64,000 nucleotides of DNA from Aedes albopictus. Lineage: Eukaryota; Arthropoda; Insecta; Diptera; Culicidae. Below, piece after piece: positions 1 through 11,484 of this stretch (positions within the stretch are counted from its first letter, which is position 1; every line of letters starts with the position of its first letter). The translations under genes were made by a program, and so were the position numbers. The notes beneath the pieces were generated by a model. It worked only from the letters and a program-made list of their open reading frames with translations, was not told the origin of the DNA and made no database searches. The stretch spans positions 47,237,155-47,301,154 of the forward strand of contig NC_085137.1 in assembly GCF_035046485.1 (NCBI RefSeq), given 5' to 3'.

Positions 1-135
1 AACCGCATGGCTACGAGGCTCAACCAATGACATTCTTGAAGAAACTTTGAATAGTTTTGGATGGATCTTCAGGAGGAATCTAGCGAGAATCTCAGAAAGT
101 ATATTGGAAAAAAACTTCGCAAGAAATATCGGGAC
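1..135. repeat. Degenerate AGGAAT-type patchwork repeat
   Basis: Short, irregular reiterations of AGGAATCT / GAAATTC-like words, the same style as the long arrays near 50.7-60.9 kb. A similar stretch resumes at 411-500, just beyond the MITE at 151-408, so the MITE appears to have inserted into this patchwork. No coding signal is seen. Confidence 0.4.
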
Positions 136-150
136 ACACTCAAACAGATA

Positions 151-408
151 CAGTAGACGTTCGATAACTGCAACATGTTTACGTTTCACTTAGCGAACGA
201 AAATCCGATAACTGCAACGCCTGACATTGTCAACAAACCATCAACTGACGTTAAATGAACTTGAACTTCATCCGACTGGTCATTTGGGCTAACTTGGCGC
301 ACCATTTTGACATTTGGCGGTGCGATAATTGCAAATTTGTTGCACTTACCGGACTTGCAGTTAAAAAGCATTGCAGTTAAATCATTTGCATTGACCGAAC
401 GTCTACTG
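151..408 (+). mobile_element. pogo/Tigger-like MITE, copy 1 (CAGTAGACGTTCG family)
   Basis: A 258 bp element starts with CAGTAGACGTTCG and ends with its reverse complement CGAACGTCTACTG. It is flanked by TA at 149-150 and 409-410. The interior has repeated ATAACTGCAA / TTGCAGTTA words and no ORF of note. TA target duplication and a CAGT start fit the Tc1/mariner/pogo superfamily; the family assignment is inference. Other copies lie at 2439-2696, 17378-17667 and 26283-26492. Confidence 0.85.
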
Positions 409-410
409 TA

Positions 411-809
411 TCTCGTGAATGAATCTTGCGGAAAGTCAGGAAGAAACTTAGGAAGAAATTCCAGGAATTTCGCTCAGAAATCTTGAAACAATTTTTGAAG
501 AGTATGAGAACTACTTACGCATTTTCGGCAGTTTTGTTCTCTTCGTCATGGGAGATTTCTCTAACCTGTTGAACTCAAAGTTGACATCAAATCCTTCCCA
601 ACCAAGCTGAATATAATCAAGTTTCAGGCAATTTGCCGACATAAATCCCTCATGACGAAGAGAAAAACCTGACGATGAAACCCTAACTCACCGTTTATAA
701 TTTTTAGAAAATTTGGGTTATTTTTTTAAATTATAAACTTTTAAATTTTCATCTGGAAAAACCTGGAAAACTCAGGGAATTTTATTTTGAGTTATGAGTA
801 GACACCTTG
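411..809. other. No gene seen; degenerate repeat then AT-rich sequence
   Basis: 411-500 continues the AGGAAT-type patchwork. The remainder is AT-rich with a related pair of words around 530-560 and 645-665 (CTCTTCGTCATGAGGG-like, in opposite orientations), a weak inverted repeat. Nothing coding is supported. Confidence 0.4.
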
Positions 810-945
810 CTATTGGTGCTAAGATACCCCAAATCGGTTGATAGACGGCTGAGAAATTTAATATGTCAAAAATATTAATATTTGTCAAAATTCTCCCAAA
901 ACAAGTTGTATGTACTAAGTACTCTCCGAAAGATATCTCTTGGGT
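810..945 (+). repeat. Isolated relic of the ~187 bp tandem unit
   Basis: This stretch contains the landmarks of the array at 11613-12290 in the same order: a TTGGTGC word, an AAATCGGTTGA..AGACGGCTGAGA segment, a run ending in GTACTCTCCGAAAGATATCTC. It is a single diverged unit about 11 kb from the array, so the unit is a dispersed repeat and not only a local expansion. Confidence 0.65.
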
Positions 946-1283
946 GATTTGACAAACCACCCAAGACTTTCGCACAGAAAATACGCTTAGTGCTTCGTCG
1001 ATGATGCTGGGTCATTAGGCCGAATGGTCATCAAAAAGAGTCGCAATTCAGCAGTGAACTAACTAAAAACTAACTAGACGGAGACAGTAAAAAGAAGGAA
1101 AAATACATCATTTGATAATTATCAGATTCAACGCCAAAAACTATTCCAAAGATGAAGCTAGAACGTGCAGCCTTTGTTTAAACAAAGGAAAATGTAGGTA
1201 GATTTGACTTCAAAAATGTTTAAAACAGTTTAAAAGAAGAGCATCTACAGTAGAAATGGAAATACAAAGTGCAATCTATGCTA

Positions 1284-1456
1284 GGGGCTGTCCATTAATT
1301 ACGTAAGGGAATTTTTGCAATTTTCTGACACCCCCTCCCCCCCTTGTAAGATTTTTTGTATGAAATCCCAAACATGTTTGTATGGCGCGTAAGATTTCTC
1401 AAACCACGCCTCCCCCTATAAACCCTTACGTAATTAATGGACACTGGACAGCCCCC
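1284..1456. mobile_element. MITE with GGGGCTGTCCATTAATTACG termini, copy 1
   Basis: About 173 bp. The left end GGGGCTGTCCATTAATTACG is matched by an inverted right end reading CGTAATTAATGGAC..ACAGCCCC, with a 7 nt imperfection in the right arm. TA dinucleotides flank it at 1282-1283 and 1457-1458. A C/T-rich tract and CATACAAA words are internal. Further copies lie at 20841-21001 and, as a half copy, at 36498-36621. Confidence 0.8.
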
Positions 1457-1567
1457 TAAGAAAAGGGGAAACATTTTTAAATCAGAAAACAGAAACAATA
1501 ACATAATTGCAGTGATCAGTGTGGAACGACTATTCGGCTAACGATCATTCGGCCAATAAACTTGAAT

Positions 1568-1817
1568 CACAGACAAACAGACGCAACACTACGAACATTT
1601 TTCGATTCAAATCTTAGTCCCGGAAACCTGTTCGCCCAATACTAAAAGGACTGAGTTTGGCCGACCATGAACTAGGTGGCGGTAGTGGACAAACGAACTC
1701 GAACAAAAACGATGCGAGCGCCACGGATGGGCAGTTGGCCAACTATCAAATCTTTAAATAGACCGTTAATTCGGTGAACGATGGAAAATGTCAGAGTGTT
1801 ACGTCTGTTTGTCTGTG
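1568..1817. mobile_element. MITE with CACAGACAAACAGACG termini and 7 bp TSD
   Basis: A 250 bp element whose ends are CACAGACAAACAGACG and the reverse complement, extending with one mismatch to about 23 bp. Perfect 7 bp direct duplications CTTGAAT flank it at 1561-1567 and 1818-1824. The interior includes a GGACTGAGTTTGG..ACTAGGTGGCGGTAGTG segment that recurs inverted at 26515-26700. A 7 bp TSD does not identify a superfamily on its own (P-like elements give 7-8 bp). Confidence 0.85.
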
Positions 1818-1824
1818 CTTGAAT

Positions 1825-2437
1825 GGTAAATTTTTATCCGGGTCATTATTGTTTTATCTGTGTAGAGCGATTCAAGTGGTACCATAAACGCAAATCGTTC
1901 AATTGTTTTGATAAATGGCAGTTATCGTAAAAAAACGATTTATTTCACTTCTCATGCCCATTTTACCCCCACTTCCCCTAGGCTGTTTTCCTGATTGGGT
2001 TCGCGTAATTTGCTCTTTCTCCCTCCCTCTATACAATCGACTATGTGTCAGAGCACAGAGGTGGCTGGCTGGCTGGTTGGCTGGTTTGATGCGAGCTGGT
2101 CGGTCGAGGTGTTTCCAGTTTTCTGTGAAAATCGATAAAATCAAGATTCGTGAGTAAATCGTAATGATCGCGCTAAATTGAAGCCAATATAGAGCTGTGG
2201 CGGGCGAATTGGGAGATATTGTTGGCGGGAGGGATGTCAAAGCTATAGGGGAGAGAAAAAAATAAAATGATGTAAATATGCAAGAGCGAGTGAAAGAGCA
2301 GTACAAATAAATCATTCACTAGTAAAACATTCGCTGCAATGTGTGAACAGATGGGGACTGGGAGTCATATCAGATTAAAATGTGCTATGCAAGGTAATTG
2401 CGAACCGATGGAGATAATTGTGACAATTATGGAGAAT
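1825..2437. other. Low-repeat stretch, no gene seen
   Basis: Contains a GGCTGGCTGGCTGGTTGGCTGG microsatellite-like run near 2062-2084 and mixed-composition DNA. An 80-codon plus-strand and a 138-codon minus-strand open frame overlap here in opposite senses. Neither shows recognisable domains or splice context, so neither is called. Confidence 0.4.
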
Positions 2438-2438
2438 A

Positions 2439-2696
2439 CAGTAGACGTTCGATAACTGCAACATGTTTACGTTTCACTTAGCGAATGAAATTCGGTAACT
2501 GCAACGACTGACAGATGTCAACAGGTTGTCAAACGACAAAAAATAACCGTGAACGTGATCCGACTGTTCATTTGGGCTAACATGGCGCACCATTTTGACG
2601 TTTGGCGGTGCGATAACTGCAAATTTGTTGCACTTACCGGACTTGCAGTTAAAAAGCATTGCAGTTAAACCGTTTGCACCGACCGAACGTCTACTG
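2439..2696 (+). mobile_element. pogo/Tigger-like MITE, copy 2
   Basis: 258 bp, same length and orientation as the copy at 151-408, with the same CAGTAGACGTTCG / CGAACGTCTACTG ends and TA at 2437-2438 and 2697-2698. The two copies are close to collinear throughout and differ by scattered substitutions. Confidence 0.85.
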
Positions 2697-2698
2697 TA

Positions 2699-3179
2699 TT
2701 TATTTGCAAATAGATTGCAGAGTAATAGTGATCTACTTTACAGTGAATAAGTACTGTCACTCCGAAGGTGTAGCTCGTTATTTCTTAGATTGCAGGACCT
2801 TAATGATTAGTTATAAATTTAATCATGATTAATAATTAATGCTTAGTATCAATAAAAAATCAGTGCGGTGCAATGAGCTGACAATTGTTGCTTGAAATAG
2901 CAAACAATGTTTGCCGGGCCGTGTACTTGGCAAAGCGAAGTAAACTACAGAAATTCATCATTGGACCCCAGGCGCCTTTCAGAGCTCGTCTTTGATGAAA
3001 CACACTCAGCAAGGTGACGAAACTGAGGCCATGAAGGTATCCCTTTTAGGGTTAATAATGTAGAATAAGCGAGGTATTTTGTCGGCTGGGTTATTTTGTC
3101 TAGCATGTGGACGAAGGATTTATGATGGACATCCTTTATGGTGAGATGATGAGAGTTCTGAGGAATAGATTATTTATTA
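2699..3179. other. No gene or repeat recognised
   Basis: Mixed AT-rich DNA with ATTAATTAT-like words near 2815-2850. No ORF, terminal repeats or RNA gene can be supported. Confidence 0.35.
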
Positions 3180-3375
3180 AAATACTACGCAGTTTTTCCA
3201 GTGACATGAGAAATCACTAAAGGAATCTAAGAAGAGATCTGAGAAGGAAATCGAAGTGGATTTCTAGGAGAAACTCGGTGAGGAACTCCATATCCGAGGA
3301 AGTTCAAGGAGAAATCAGAAAAGAAATTACAAGAGGAAATTGATAAAAAAAATCCCAAGAGGAACTCCTGAATAA
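3180..3375. repeat. Degenerate GGAAT/AAGAG patchwork repeat
   Basis: Reiterated words such as AGGAATCTAAGAAGAG, GAGGAACTC and AGAGGAAATTG at irregular spacing. Same character as the larger arrays in the right half of the window. Confidence 0.45.
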
Positions 3376-3512
3376 AGTCAAAGTATAAACAGCAAACACT
3401 GTTATCGAACCAGCGGCGTAAAGTTTTTATTCGCAAATTAGTCACCCTACACTGCCCTTACGCTTTGTAATTTGGGAACTATGTTTTTGTTATTCTATTG
3501 ATTTTCGGATTT

Positions 3513-4774
3513 GGGCAACTCTCGCTGAGACCGGCCCACTATTTACACCTTGTCTTCAAAAATGTTTAAGGTGCCGATTTTCTGAAAGCCCTCGCTAAAA
3601 AAGTAAGAAAAATGCATTTGGTTACTCAAATTGATGGACCCCCCGTTAGTTTGAGCCACAACAGTTTTTGCAGACCCCTCGATTTTGGTCAAATGGTGGC
3701 TCATTTAAACAGTTATAACCCGAAAGTTTCTCCAAAAACCACCTCAAAACGAATTGTTGTTGAAAAGAGGAAAGATAGAGCTACTAATTACAATAATAAA
3801 AAGTTGAGACGGCCATATTGATTTTGGCCGCCATCTTGGATTTATATACCAAAACAGTTTTTTCATCATGAGGGCAACCACCGATTTTCAAAATTTTTCC
3901 ATCATTTGAAAGCTGAGGCATTTATACATAACATATCAAAAAATTAGAGATGTCTTTTTTCCTACCAAAAGTTATCTGCAGTTTTGTAAATTAAGCCACG
4001 TTTTCTCCATACATTTCCATGCGCACCGGCAACGACATGCAACAGCATCCGAGTTTACGCCTGCATGTATACACAAAGGCGCGTGTCGCAAAATTTGGCC
4101 AAATCGGAGGTTCGTTTCCGTTTCTCATATGATGCGGGCATTGCTTTCATAACTTTTATAGTGTTTTGAAAAGCTTAAACCTTCAGCTTTCCATTAGTGG
4201 ACATAGAATTTAAATTCGTGTTCGTAAACACTGCGAAATAACGCTGCATTTATGTAAACGGCCGGCACCGGGCCCAGTGCGCAAAAGTGGCATGATTTAC
4301 AAAACGGCAGATAACTTTTGAAAGAAGAAAAAGACATCTCTAATATTTTGATATGTTATGTATAAATGCCTCAGCTTTCCAATGATGCAAAAACTTTGAA
4401 AATCGGTGGTTGACCTCATGGTGAAAAAAATGTTTTGGTATAAAAGTCCAAGATGGCGGCCAAAATCAATATGGCCGACCAAATTTTTTATTATTGTAAA
4501 TAGTAGCTTTATCTTTCCTCTTTTCAACAACAATTCGTTTTGAGGTGGTTTTTGGAGAAAAATTTTTTGAGTTATAACGGTTTAAGTGAGCCACCATTTG
4601 ACTAAAATCAGGGGTCTGCAAAAATTGTTGTGGCTCAAACTAACGGGGGGTCCATCTATTTGAGTAACCAAATGCATTTTTCTTACTTTTTTAGTGAGGG
4701 CTTTCAGAAAATTCACCTTAAACATTTTTGAAGACAAGGTGTAAATAGTGGGCCGGTCTCAGCGAGAATTACCC
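3513..4774. mobile_element. Fold-back element with ~500 bp inverted arms
   Basis: About 1.26 kb. The left arm (3513 to ~4015) and right arm (~4275 to 4774) are inverted copies of one another, from the terminal GGG(C/T)AA(C/T)TCTCGCTGAGACC through TTTGCAGACCCC and GGCCGCCATCTTGGA landmarks to GTTTTGTAAAT. A ~260 nt centre containing CCGGCACCGG-like GC-rich words is single copy. No transposase ORF is present. If transcribed, the arms would fold into a long hairpin. Confidence 0.8.
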
Positions 4775-4849
4775 ATTTGTTATTGAACCCAAATAGAGCA
4801 AATATTCCAGTAGTGCGAATAAAAATTTGGTTCTTTCTAAAACTATTGG

Positions 4850-5045
4850 ACACTCCTAGTTTATTCCAGATGCCTTTGATGCCTTTCAAACAATTCTGGG
4901 ATGAATCCGTTTTTGAAAAGTCCGTAAAACCACCTCTATGAAAACAATGATGGCAAAACCCAGGAGTAATTCTTCAATTAACTCCAGGAGCAATCCCTGA
5001 AGGGACTCCAGAAGTAATCCCTTGAAGAACTTCTGAAGAAAGGTT
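4850..5045. repeat. Degenerate CAGGAGTAATTC-type patchwork repeat
   Basis: Repeated words CCAGGAGTAATTC, CTCCAGGAGCAATCCC and CCAGAAGTAATCCC appear at ~25-30 nt spacing, a short member of the GGAATTCC-type degenerate arrays. Confidence 0.5.
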
Positions 5046-5174
5046 TAATTATTCATATATTCGTAAATTCGTATACTTTGTTTTGGGAAAATTTGTTGTA
5101 AGTCCCTCATCTTCAGAAGGGTAAATTGAGATCATACTCGCCAGCAAAGCCTTGACTTAACGTTTCTCTTCTTG

Positions 5175-5777
5175 TCAGGTCTACTATTCGCTTCTTCAAG
5201 TGCAATAGTTAACGGTAAATTTTAAAGTGTATCAACCCGCTGTAGTACATGTAAAGTAACAAATAAGGTAGACATTTTGTCTACGATTTCGATCCATCCA
5301 GCGTTGCACATGTGAGCCCAACCTGTTTCGTCGAAAAACCATGCTTTGACATTATCTGCCAAAGCGCTTTTCTTAGTTTGTTCACTGAGTGTGCAACTCT
5401 TTTGCTGTTTTAAAATCAATGAGCAGATTGTGAGATTTGTGAGAAACCGTTGCAAATACCAACTTTATCGAGTTGTTGTCTGGCATCACACAGCCTACTG
5501 TATCCTTCTAGCCTTGGTAATCTTCAGACTGTTGGGTTCGCGTAGAGTGCCGCGATCTTACAGCTCTTCCTTCGTTGTCAACGTTCACCGTTAAACCTTT
5601 ATGTTAATCTTGCTCCTTGGTCGTCTTCTTTTCACAATTCAACAAATCTTGGAAAAGGTCTATCCATTTGGATTCGGATTTCCCACACGGTTATTGCACA
5701 TATCGGCGTAGTCTTGTGTCGAATTCCATTCACAGTAGCATGAAATCTGCGCATATCGTTTTAATCCATCCTCTTGA
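5175..5777 (-). pseudogene. Decayed RTE-clade retrotransposon fragment
   Basis: Two blocks align by eye with the RTE at 13.2-17.2 kb, in the same minus orientation. About 5175-5440 matches 14128-14395, the RT palm region upstream of the catalytic motif. About 5627-5777 matches 15420-15600, the linker between endonuclease and RT. The intervening RT segment is missing or unrecognisable (5441-5626), so this is an internally deleted, frame-broken copy. A Feilai SINE inserted at its 5777/5789 boundary. Confidence 0.75.
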
Positions 5778-5788
5778 ACGCCTCAGCT

Positions 5789-6021
5789 TCTTCTTCTTTA
5801 TGCCTCTACGTCCCCACTGGGACTTGGCCTGCCTCGCTTCAACTTAGTGTTCTTTGAGCACTTCCACAGTTATTAATTGAAGGGCTTTCTTTGCCTGCCA
5901 TTGCATGAATTTGTATATTGTGAGGCAAGTACAACGATACACTATGACCAGGGAGTCGAGAAAATGTTCCGGACTGGAACGGGAATCGAACCCGCATTAG
6001 TCTTATTGGAGATGGAGACCC
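5789..6021 (-). mobile_element. Feilai-like tRNA-derived SINE with 11 bp TSD
   Basis: Reverse-oriented SINE. The TTCTTCTTCTTTA tail is at the left, then the complement of GGCCAAGTCCCAGTGG and AATAACTGTGGAAGTGCTC body words, then the B box GGTTCGATTCC read on the minus strand near 5982-5992. The 11 bp direct duplication ACGCCTCAGCT at 5778-5788 and 6022-6032 defines both ends. The tRNA-like head is shorter and more diverged than in the copy at 42409-42672. The Feilai name is from recognition of the family and is tentative; the SINE class is clear. Confidence 0.88.
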
Positions 6022-6032
6022 ACGCCTCAGCT

Positions 6033-7058
6033 ATTTTAATCTGTATTCGATTTTTTTTGTTTTTTTTTTATTTTAATACCACCAAATATTTCATCCGGGC
6101 ACCCCTCGACATGTTTTCTGTGCCAGCGAAAACGTTCGTCTTGGCCAAAGTTACTCCCCGCGCGCTTCTCCCTTTCACCCGGCTTGCGGGTCCGTCCATC
6201 GCGCGTTTATCCATCCAATAATAGGTACGTGTAGCAGTGCTTCCAATAGCGACTGTCCGACCGCATTCAATCTTCTGCACCTACCATAAAGCTGGTGCTG
6301 CTGCCTGCCTGCCGTGTTGTCGGTTCGGTCGGTCTCGGTCGCGGTACCGCGGATACCTATATGTCCCTGTCTCTATCTCGAACCCATCACCGTTTACTTC
6401 GTCTTTCGTTTCTTTCAATACAACACACCCAATCACCACACCACAATAAAACATTCACCGGACTAACCGACCCTGCCTGCCCTTTCCGCCTCAGCCCCAA
6501 CCCAACCCAACCCAGCCTTCCGATTCAGCAGTAGGCCCATCGGCCCATCTGCCTTGCTCACTTCACCTCAACCCACGTCGCGGAGTCCGAACCCCAGCCA
6601 GCAGCGCCGCAATTATGGAGCTTTTGCTGCGCGTTCTCCAGTTTGGTCCGCCGTCGCAGCAGCAGCACCTAAAACTCGCGCTTGGCGTTATTTTATTTTA
6701 TTTTTCTTCATTATTCTCGTTTTCCAATTTTTCCCTTGTGCGGTGATGGCGGCGGCGGCGACGTGGAGCACAGAGCAGTTTGCCGATCCATCTCACTCCC
6801 CCCGCCACACCACACGCGCACTCGCACCTGTCCTCACCCACCCGCTGCGGCAGGGCTGGTGGCGAGGCACTTGTTTGTGATCATTAACTGCTTTCGACTC
6901 GGTTTCAATTCAACAGAGTTTATCTATAGTTTAAAATTTTTGCTTGTAAATTATAATTTACTATTTTATGAAAAAAACATTTCTTGGATAACCCATTTCC
7001 GGGAAATTTCATTATTGTGGAGGTTTTGTCTAGTGAAACCGACAAAATGGATGCTTAT
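6033..7058. other. Low-repeat island, pyrimidine/GC rich
   Basis: From about 6100 to 6880 composition shifts to GC-rich with CA/CCC-rich runs (AACCCAACCCAACCCAG near 6500), GCAGCAGCAGC near 6655 and GGCGGCGGCGGCG near 6750. Several overlapping short open frames have no recognisable domain. This could be promoter- or enhancer-type unique DNA, but no specific site is demonstrable. 6890-7058 returns to AT-rich DNA. Confidence 0.4.
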
Positions 7059-7060
7059 TA

Positions 7061-7256
7061 CAGTCAGGTTTTTTTACGCGGTTTTCATTTACGCGGCCGC
7101 GTAAATGAAAACTCCATAGAAAAAAAAAATTTCATCTTCTTATTTTTGCATGATTCGTCGAGAAATGGTGAGACTTTTTTTACGCGGTTTTTTGGATTTT
7201 GAACTGAGTTTTTTTTTACGCGGTACGTATCCCCCGCGTAAAAAAAAACCTGACTG
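7061..7256. mobile_element. TA-flanked MITE, CAGTCAGGTTTTTTTACGCG termini
   Basis: 196 bp with ends CAGTCAGGTTTTTTTACGCG and its inverted copy, flanked by TA (7059-7060, 7257-7258). ACGCGG recurs inside, including a short ATTTACGCGGCCGCGTAAAT palindrome near 7086-7105. Tc1/mariner-type target duplication. Confidence 0.85.
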
Positions 7257-7340
7257 TATATGTTAAGGAGTAGTGTCGACTGATCGGTAGTAATCCGATT
7301 AGTACAATTGAGGTTCCCAACAGCCTTATAATAAAATTTA

Positions 7341-7619
7341 AAAAAAACTAATTCAGGCCAAACATGTCTAAAGGTCCAATCTGCAGAAGAGAGGCTCTCT
7401 TTGGTTTCCCTCTCTTTCGTTAATATCTCAGCTGTTTCTTTGTATTATGATTGTCTCTTTGCATTGAACGAAGGTCAAAACAATCGTCTTTTGATTTGTA
7501 CTGCAAAAATAGTTGAAAAGTGTGCCATTACATTGGCATTTTTGAAAGAGAAATTGAACAAAGAGAGCCTCTCAAATGCAGATAGGACCTATTGAAATGT
7601 TTGGCCTGAATTGTTTTTT
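7341..7619. mobile_element. MITE with AATTCAGGCCAAACAT termini
   Basis: Roughly 280 bp with ~60 bp imperfect terminal inverted repeats. Both arms carry AATTCAGGCCAAACAT, then AGGTCC, then GAGAGGCTCTCTTTG. A-rich runs border the arms, so the exact ends and TSD are unclear. No coding potential. Confidence 0.75.
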
Positions 7620-8191
7620 CTCCATTAATTTGTAATCTCAAGTCGCTACATATTATTTAGTTACCTCTCCGCTACCATCCCTGAGCGTTGCGTTGCTTGT
7701 TGAGGAGCACACACATGCACGTTATAGCGCTGCTGCTAGGTTCTCCCCAAATCACCGAACAAACCCAGCGTCCCATCCGGTGTCAGTAAAGTTTCAGCCC
7801 GGTCGTTTTCCAGAAAACCTGCGACCGACATCACTCCACCACCGGGGTGACGCTGGCTATACCTGTAGGTGGTTGGTTCGGTATCTATACCCAACTGACT
7901 GGCGTACCGAACCCTCACTCCCTCGACACGACCCGTCCAACCAATCCACCCACTACCACCAGAGAGACTGTCGATGGGTGTCTTTCCCTCTGTAGCTGTA
8001 CGTACCTACTACATAAACTGCGTTGCCGTTTGTGCTATTTTGCATTACATCGCCTCACTGCTGCCGCATAGCTGGACGCCTTCCGAAAGCAGCAATTCGG
8101 AGAAAATCTCGCTTTATGGGAGAGTACCTATCTACCTACCTTTTTGAAATCAGTTCAATGAGTGATTCGTGAAAAGTGAATTAGACTGTTG
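7620..8191. other. Low-repeat island, no gene seen
   Basis: Moderately GC-rich DNA with CACC/ACC-rich stretches around 7760-7990. A 100-codon plus-strand open frame (7693-7995) overlaps a 60-codon minus frame. Neither has a recognisable domain and both are probably chance. Confidence 0.35.
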
Positions 8192-8193
8192 TA

Positions 8194-9140
8194 CAGTGTA
8201 TCAAACAATTGCCCGTACAGCAATTTTTTGGTTAAAATAAGTTTTCATTTAAATGATTATAACTTTTTTATACGTCAATCAAAAACGCTGAAATTTTGAC
8301 CAATTATAACCCACATACTAAGGCTCCATTTATAAAATTTTGAGCGAGATCGAATAAGTGTTCTGAAAATTATAGAACTTTTAGTAAAACTTATAAAATT
8401 TTTGAATACATTTTTAAAACATTATATCTCAATATGTACTCGATGAAACTTTTTCAATATTTTTCGTGTTACAGCTTAAACCTAAGGCTTTCATATGCAG
8501 CTTCGCTTAAGGTTTTATATTCACTACACAAAATATGAAAAATCTGTATATGTTCAGAGTGTCATTTGAAAATTTATCATATTTTGATCAATAAAAGTGC
8601 CAAGTGTTTTCAACTTTTTTAAACTCTCTTAACGATATATTTTTATACAGGACCTACTAAACTACATATGAAGAGTAGGTCCTATGGATTTTTCGTTCAG
8701 TTAATGCACTTTTATTGGTGGAAAACGTTTGGCAGATTATATGTGCAAAATATGGCAAATTTTTAAACATCGTCAACTACATACGCACATTTTTCATATT
8801 TTTTTGTAATGAATATAAAACCCCAAACATGGCTGCATATGAAAGCCTTAGGTGTAAGATGTAACACAAAAAAATTTGAAAAAATTTCATCGGGTACACA
8901 TTGAGATATAATGTTTTAAAAATGTGTTCAAAAATCTTATAAGTTTTACTAAAAATTCTATAACTTTCAGAAAACTTATTCGATCTCGCTCAAAATTTTA
9001 CTAATGGAGCTTTAATATATGATTCATGATTGGTCAAAATTTCAGCGTTTTTGATTGACGCATAAAAAAGTTATTAACATTTGAATGAAAAATTATTTTG
9101 ACCAAAAATTTGCTGTACGGACAATTGTTTGATACACTGT
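8194..9140. mobile_element. TA-flanked fold-back, CAGTGTATCAAACAATTG termini, copy 1
   Basis: 947 bp, nearly entirely palindromic. Left end CAGTGTATCAAACAATTG, right end its inverse, TA at 8192-8193 and 9141-9142. Arms of ~440 bp meet near 8650-8690, where the AGTAGGTCCTAT / AGGACCTACT words mirror each other. Arm landmarks include ATTTTGAGCGAGATCGAATAAG and GCTTTCATATGCAGC. No ORF. A left-truncated second copy is at 24905-25690. Confidence 0.88.
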
Positions 9141-9142
9141 AT

Positions 9143-9516
9143 ATACGTCATAACATAATTCCAATCATTTGTACGGTTTTCAAATTCAGGCACTTTGTGT
9201 ACTCGAAGCTCACGAATTTGTTTTCAGATCGATACATTAACAAAAAAGCCGAGGTCATGTTTCATTTGAAAAGAGGAAAAAACTCCTGAAGAAATTGATG
9301 GAGAAATTCCAGAATAAAATCCACAAAAAATCTGTCGGTTTCCAAATCAGTAAACACCTCGATAGCGTTTTCGGATATCGCATTGCAAAACACGAACGAT
9401 TAAATTCAACCGTGTATTCGCACGGGCAGATAAACGTTCTGTCCATTCAATATCAACTGCCTATGAACTAGTGCCAAGTACGTATCATTACAAACAAAAA
9501 ACAAGATTATGATTAT
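9143..9516. other. No gene seen; short degenerate repeat
   Basis: AT-rich DNA with a brief CTGAAGAAATTGATGGAGAAATTCCAG patch (9285-9312) like the degenerate arrays. Short open frames here have no recognisable content. Confidence 0.35.
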
Positions 9517-11292
9517 TATAAGGACTGTTCAATTTATAAAACGGACAACTTTATAAGGCTATAAAAAGAAGACGCATAGTTCAAATTTAACCACCCTTGC
9601 TTCGTTGTTCAGTACATTATCTGTCATTACAATGATCATTTTTGAATCGAATAAAAATAGTTTTATTTTATAGAAAATCTGCCAGGTTTTAAATAAGGTG
9701 ATTTTTTTGATTGCTGAAAATTGAAAATATATACAAAATTACTGTTCACATATGGTATATCGTTTTTAATACCAGAAAAGTATGTGCCATGCGGCAGCAG
9801 CATAAGCAATAAACATTCTGGCAAAATTTAAACTCAATCGGAAAATTAAGTGTTGAGATATCAATAAAATTCAATTGTAAACTCAATTCAATTCAATTGT
9901 AAAGCAAAAAGGGCATGAAAATATTAAATATTCAATTTTTTTATGCATCCAGTCGAAAGTGAGAATAATGTGGTTTAAAATGCAGAAAACTCCTTCTTAA
10001 TAGCATTGCTGGTTTGGTTACTGTGCGCTATTGCAGACACAGTAATCAAAACGGTTTTGTTCTTTGATGGTTCTTACAAATAACAATGCAACCTAAAGTA
10101 AATTTTGCATAACAATAATGTTGGAAATGAAAACTTTGCATCCGATTATTATTAAATAAGATGTACAATAACATAGGATCAACTTTGCTGAAAAAAAATA
10201 ATAACAAGATTCGCTAGAGCCGAAAATCTGCATCAATGGAGCAAAAAGTATGACATTTTTTAATATGGCCATCTTTATGGATTAAATTTTTGATGAAAAA
10301 TGCAATTATAAGTAAATTTTTCTTCTGTATCATTCAGAGAGCAATATTTTACTACTCTGGACAAATTTTTAGACGAATCCGTGATGTTATTGTAGCACAG
10401 GACATAAATGAACATTTTTTCATAATTTCTATGAAACTAATGCAACTCACCATATCAAGCCGGAGACTACTTGGTGCATTATTACTGACCAACTATTAAA
10501 CTTTACCTTTAGTAGAATAGTATAAGATTTCAATAAATTGAAAACTTCATGAAAATATGCATATTAAGTATGTGGAAAGTTATGTCGAATTGTGAGAAAT
10601 GGGGGTTTATTGATGTTTTACGAAAACCGCTTCAGTTATACAATGAAGAACATTTTGCTTAATGTTATATTTTTCCTACATTTGAGAATAGCTATAGAAA
10701 GTTATGCAAAAAACTGATAATGATTTTATTGAAAAATAAAACCCGATTTAATCCACCTATGGTGAACAGAACCCTTCTTACACTTATTAAAATTATTGTT
10801 GTATTATTTGTATTTAACATATGTGTTTTGTGTAATTTACCAAAAGTTCTAGAAAATATTGTGGATTTGGCATCTAGTGGATTGGTTTCCAAAATAGCAT
10901 CATGGACCATGGACTAAACTACCAGAAATGCCAGACACTTCCTAGAGCCTTGTATGGAATGTTTAAAAAATAGCTTACATATTCTGGAATTTTGTATCTT
11001 TTATTAACTGCCAAGAGATCTTGAATCGATTAACAAATGGGTAAGAAAATCAGCGAGATACAATATATCTTAATCAGTCAATTAAATTAGCTCCGAAGTA
11101 TTTGGTATTCATGGTTATGGTGTAAAAACGACAAAAATGATATATCTACTAAGTTAATCAGTTTTGGCATTAGCTAGTTATTTTGGCTGTCTGGTTCTTC
11201 AAAGCTTTCATTTAACATATTGTTAGTTTCCATAAAATTCCTGTGTATTTGTAATTTGTTATTTATAATTTTATTGAAAACAATAACCTGCT

Positions 11293-11484
11293 GCTATGTG
11301 GAACGGACCTGGTGTGATGGTTAGAACACTTGGCTATCACGCCGAGGACCTGGGATCGAATCCCACTCCCGACAAACTCGCAAATTGTGAGTTCTTCCTT
11401 CGGAAGGGAAGTAAAGCGTGGGTCCCGAGATGAACTAGCCTAGGGCTAAAAATCTCGTTAATACAGATAAAAAAAAAAAAAAAA
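11293..11484 (+). mobile_element. tRNA-derived SINE (second family), 11 bp TSD, copy 1
   Basis: tRNA-like head with an A-box-like TGGTGTGATGG near 11310 and a B-box-like GGATCGAATCC near 11351. The body word GAGTTCTTCCTTCGGAAGG follows, and a long A tail ends the copy. Direct duplications AATAACCTGCT at 11282-11292 and 11485-11495 bracket it. It sits inside the 3.0 kb element and is therefore younger than it. The same family recurs at 54028-54204. Confidence 0.9.

Noticed and set aside
1899..2315. 138-codon minus-strand open frame
   Set aside because: Opposed by an overlapping plus-strand frame, contains translated simple repeat, and has no recognisable domain.
6554..7104. Overlapping 108- and 140-codon plus-strand frames
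   Set aside because: They overlap in different frames across a GC-rich, triplet-bearing segment; hydrophobic runs come from T-rich DNA. No start context or domain.
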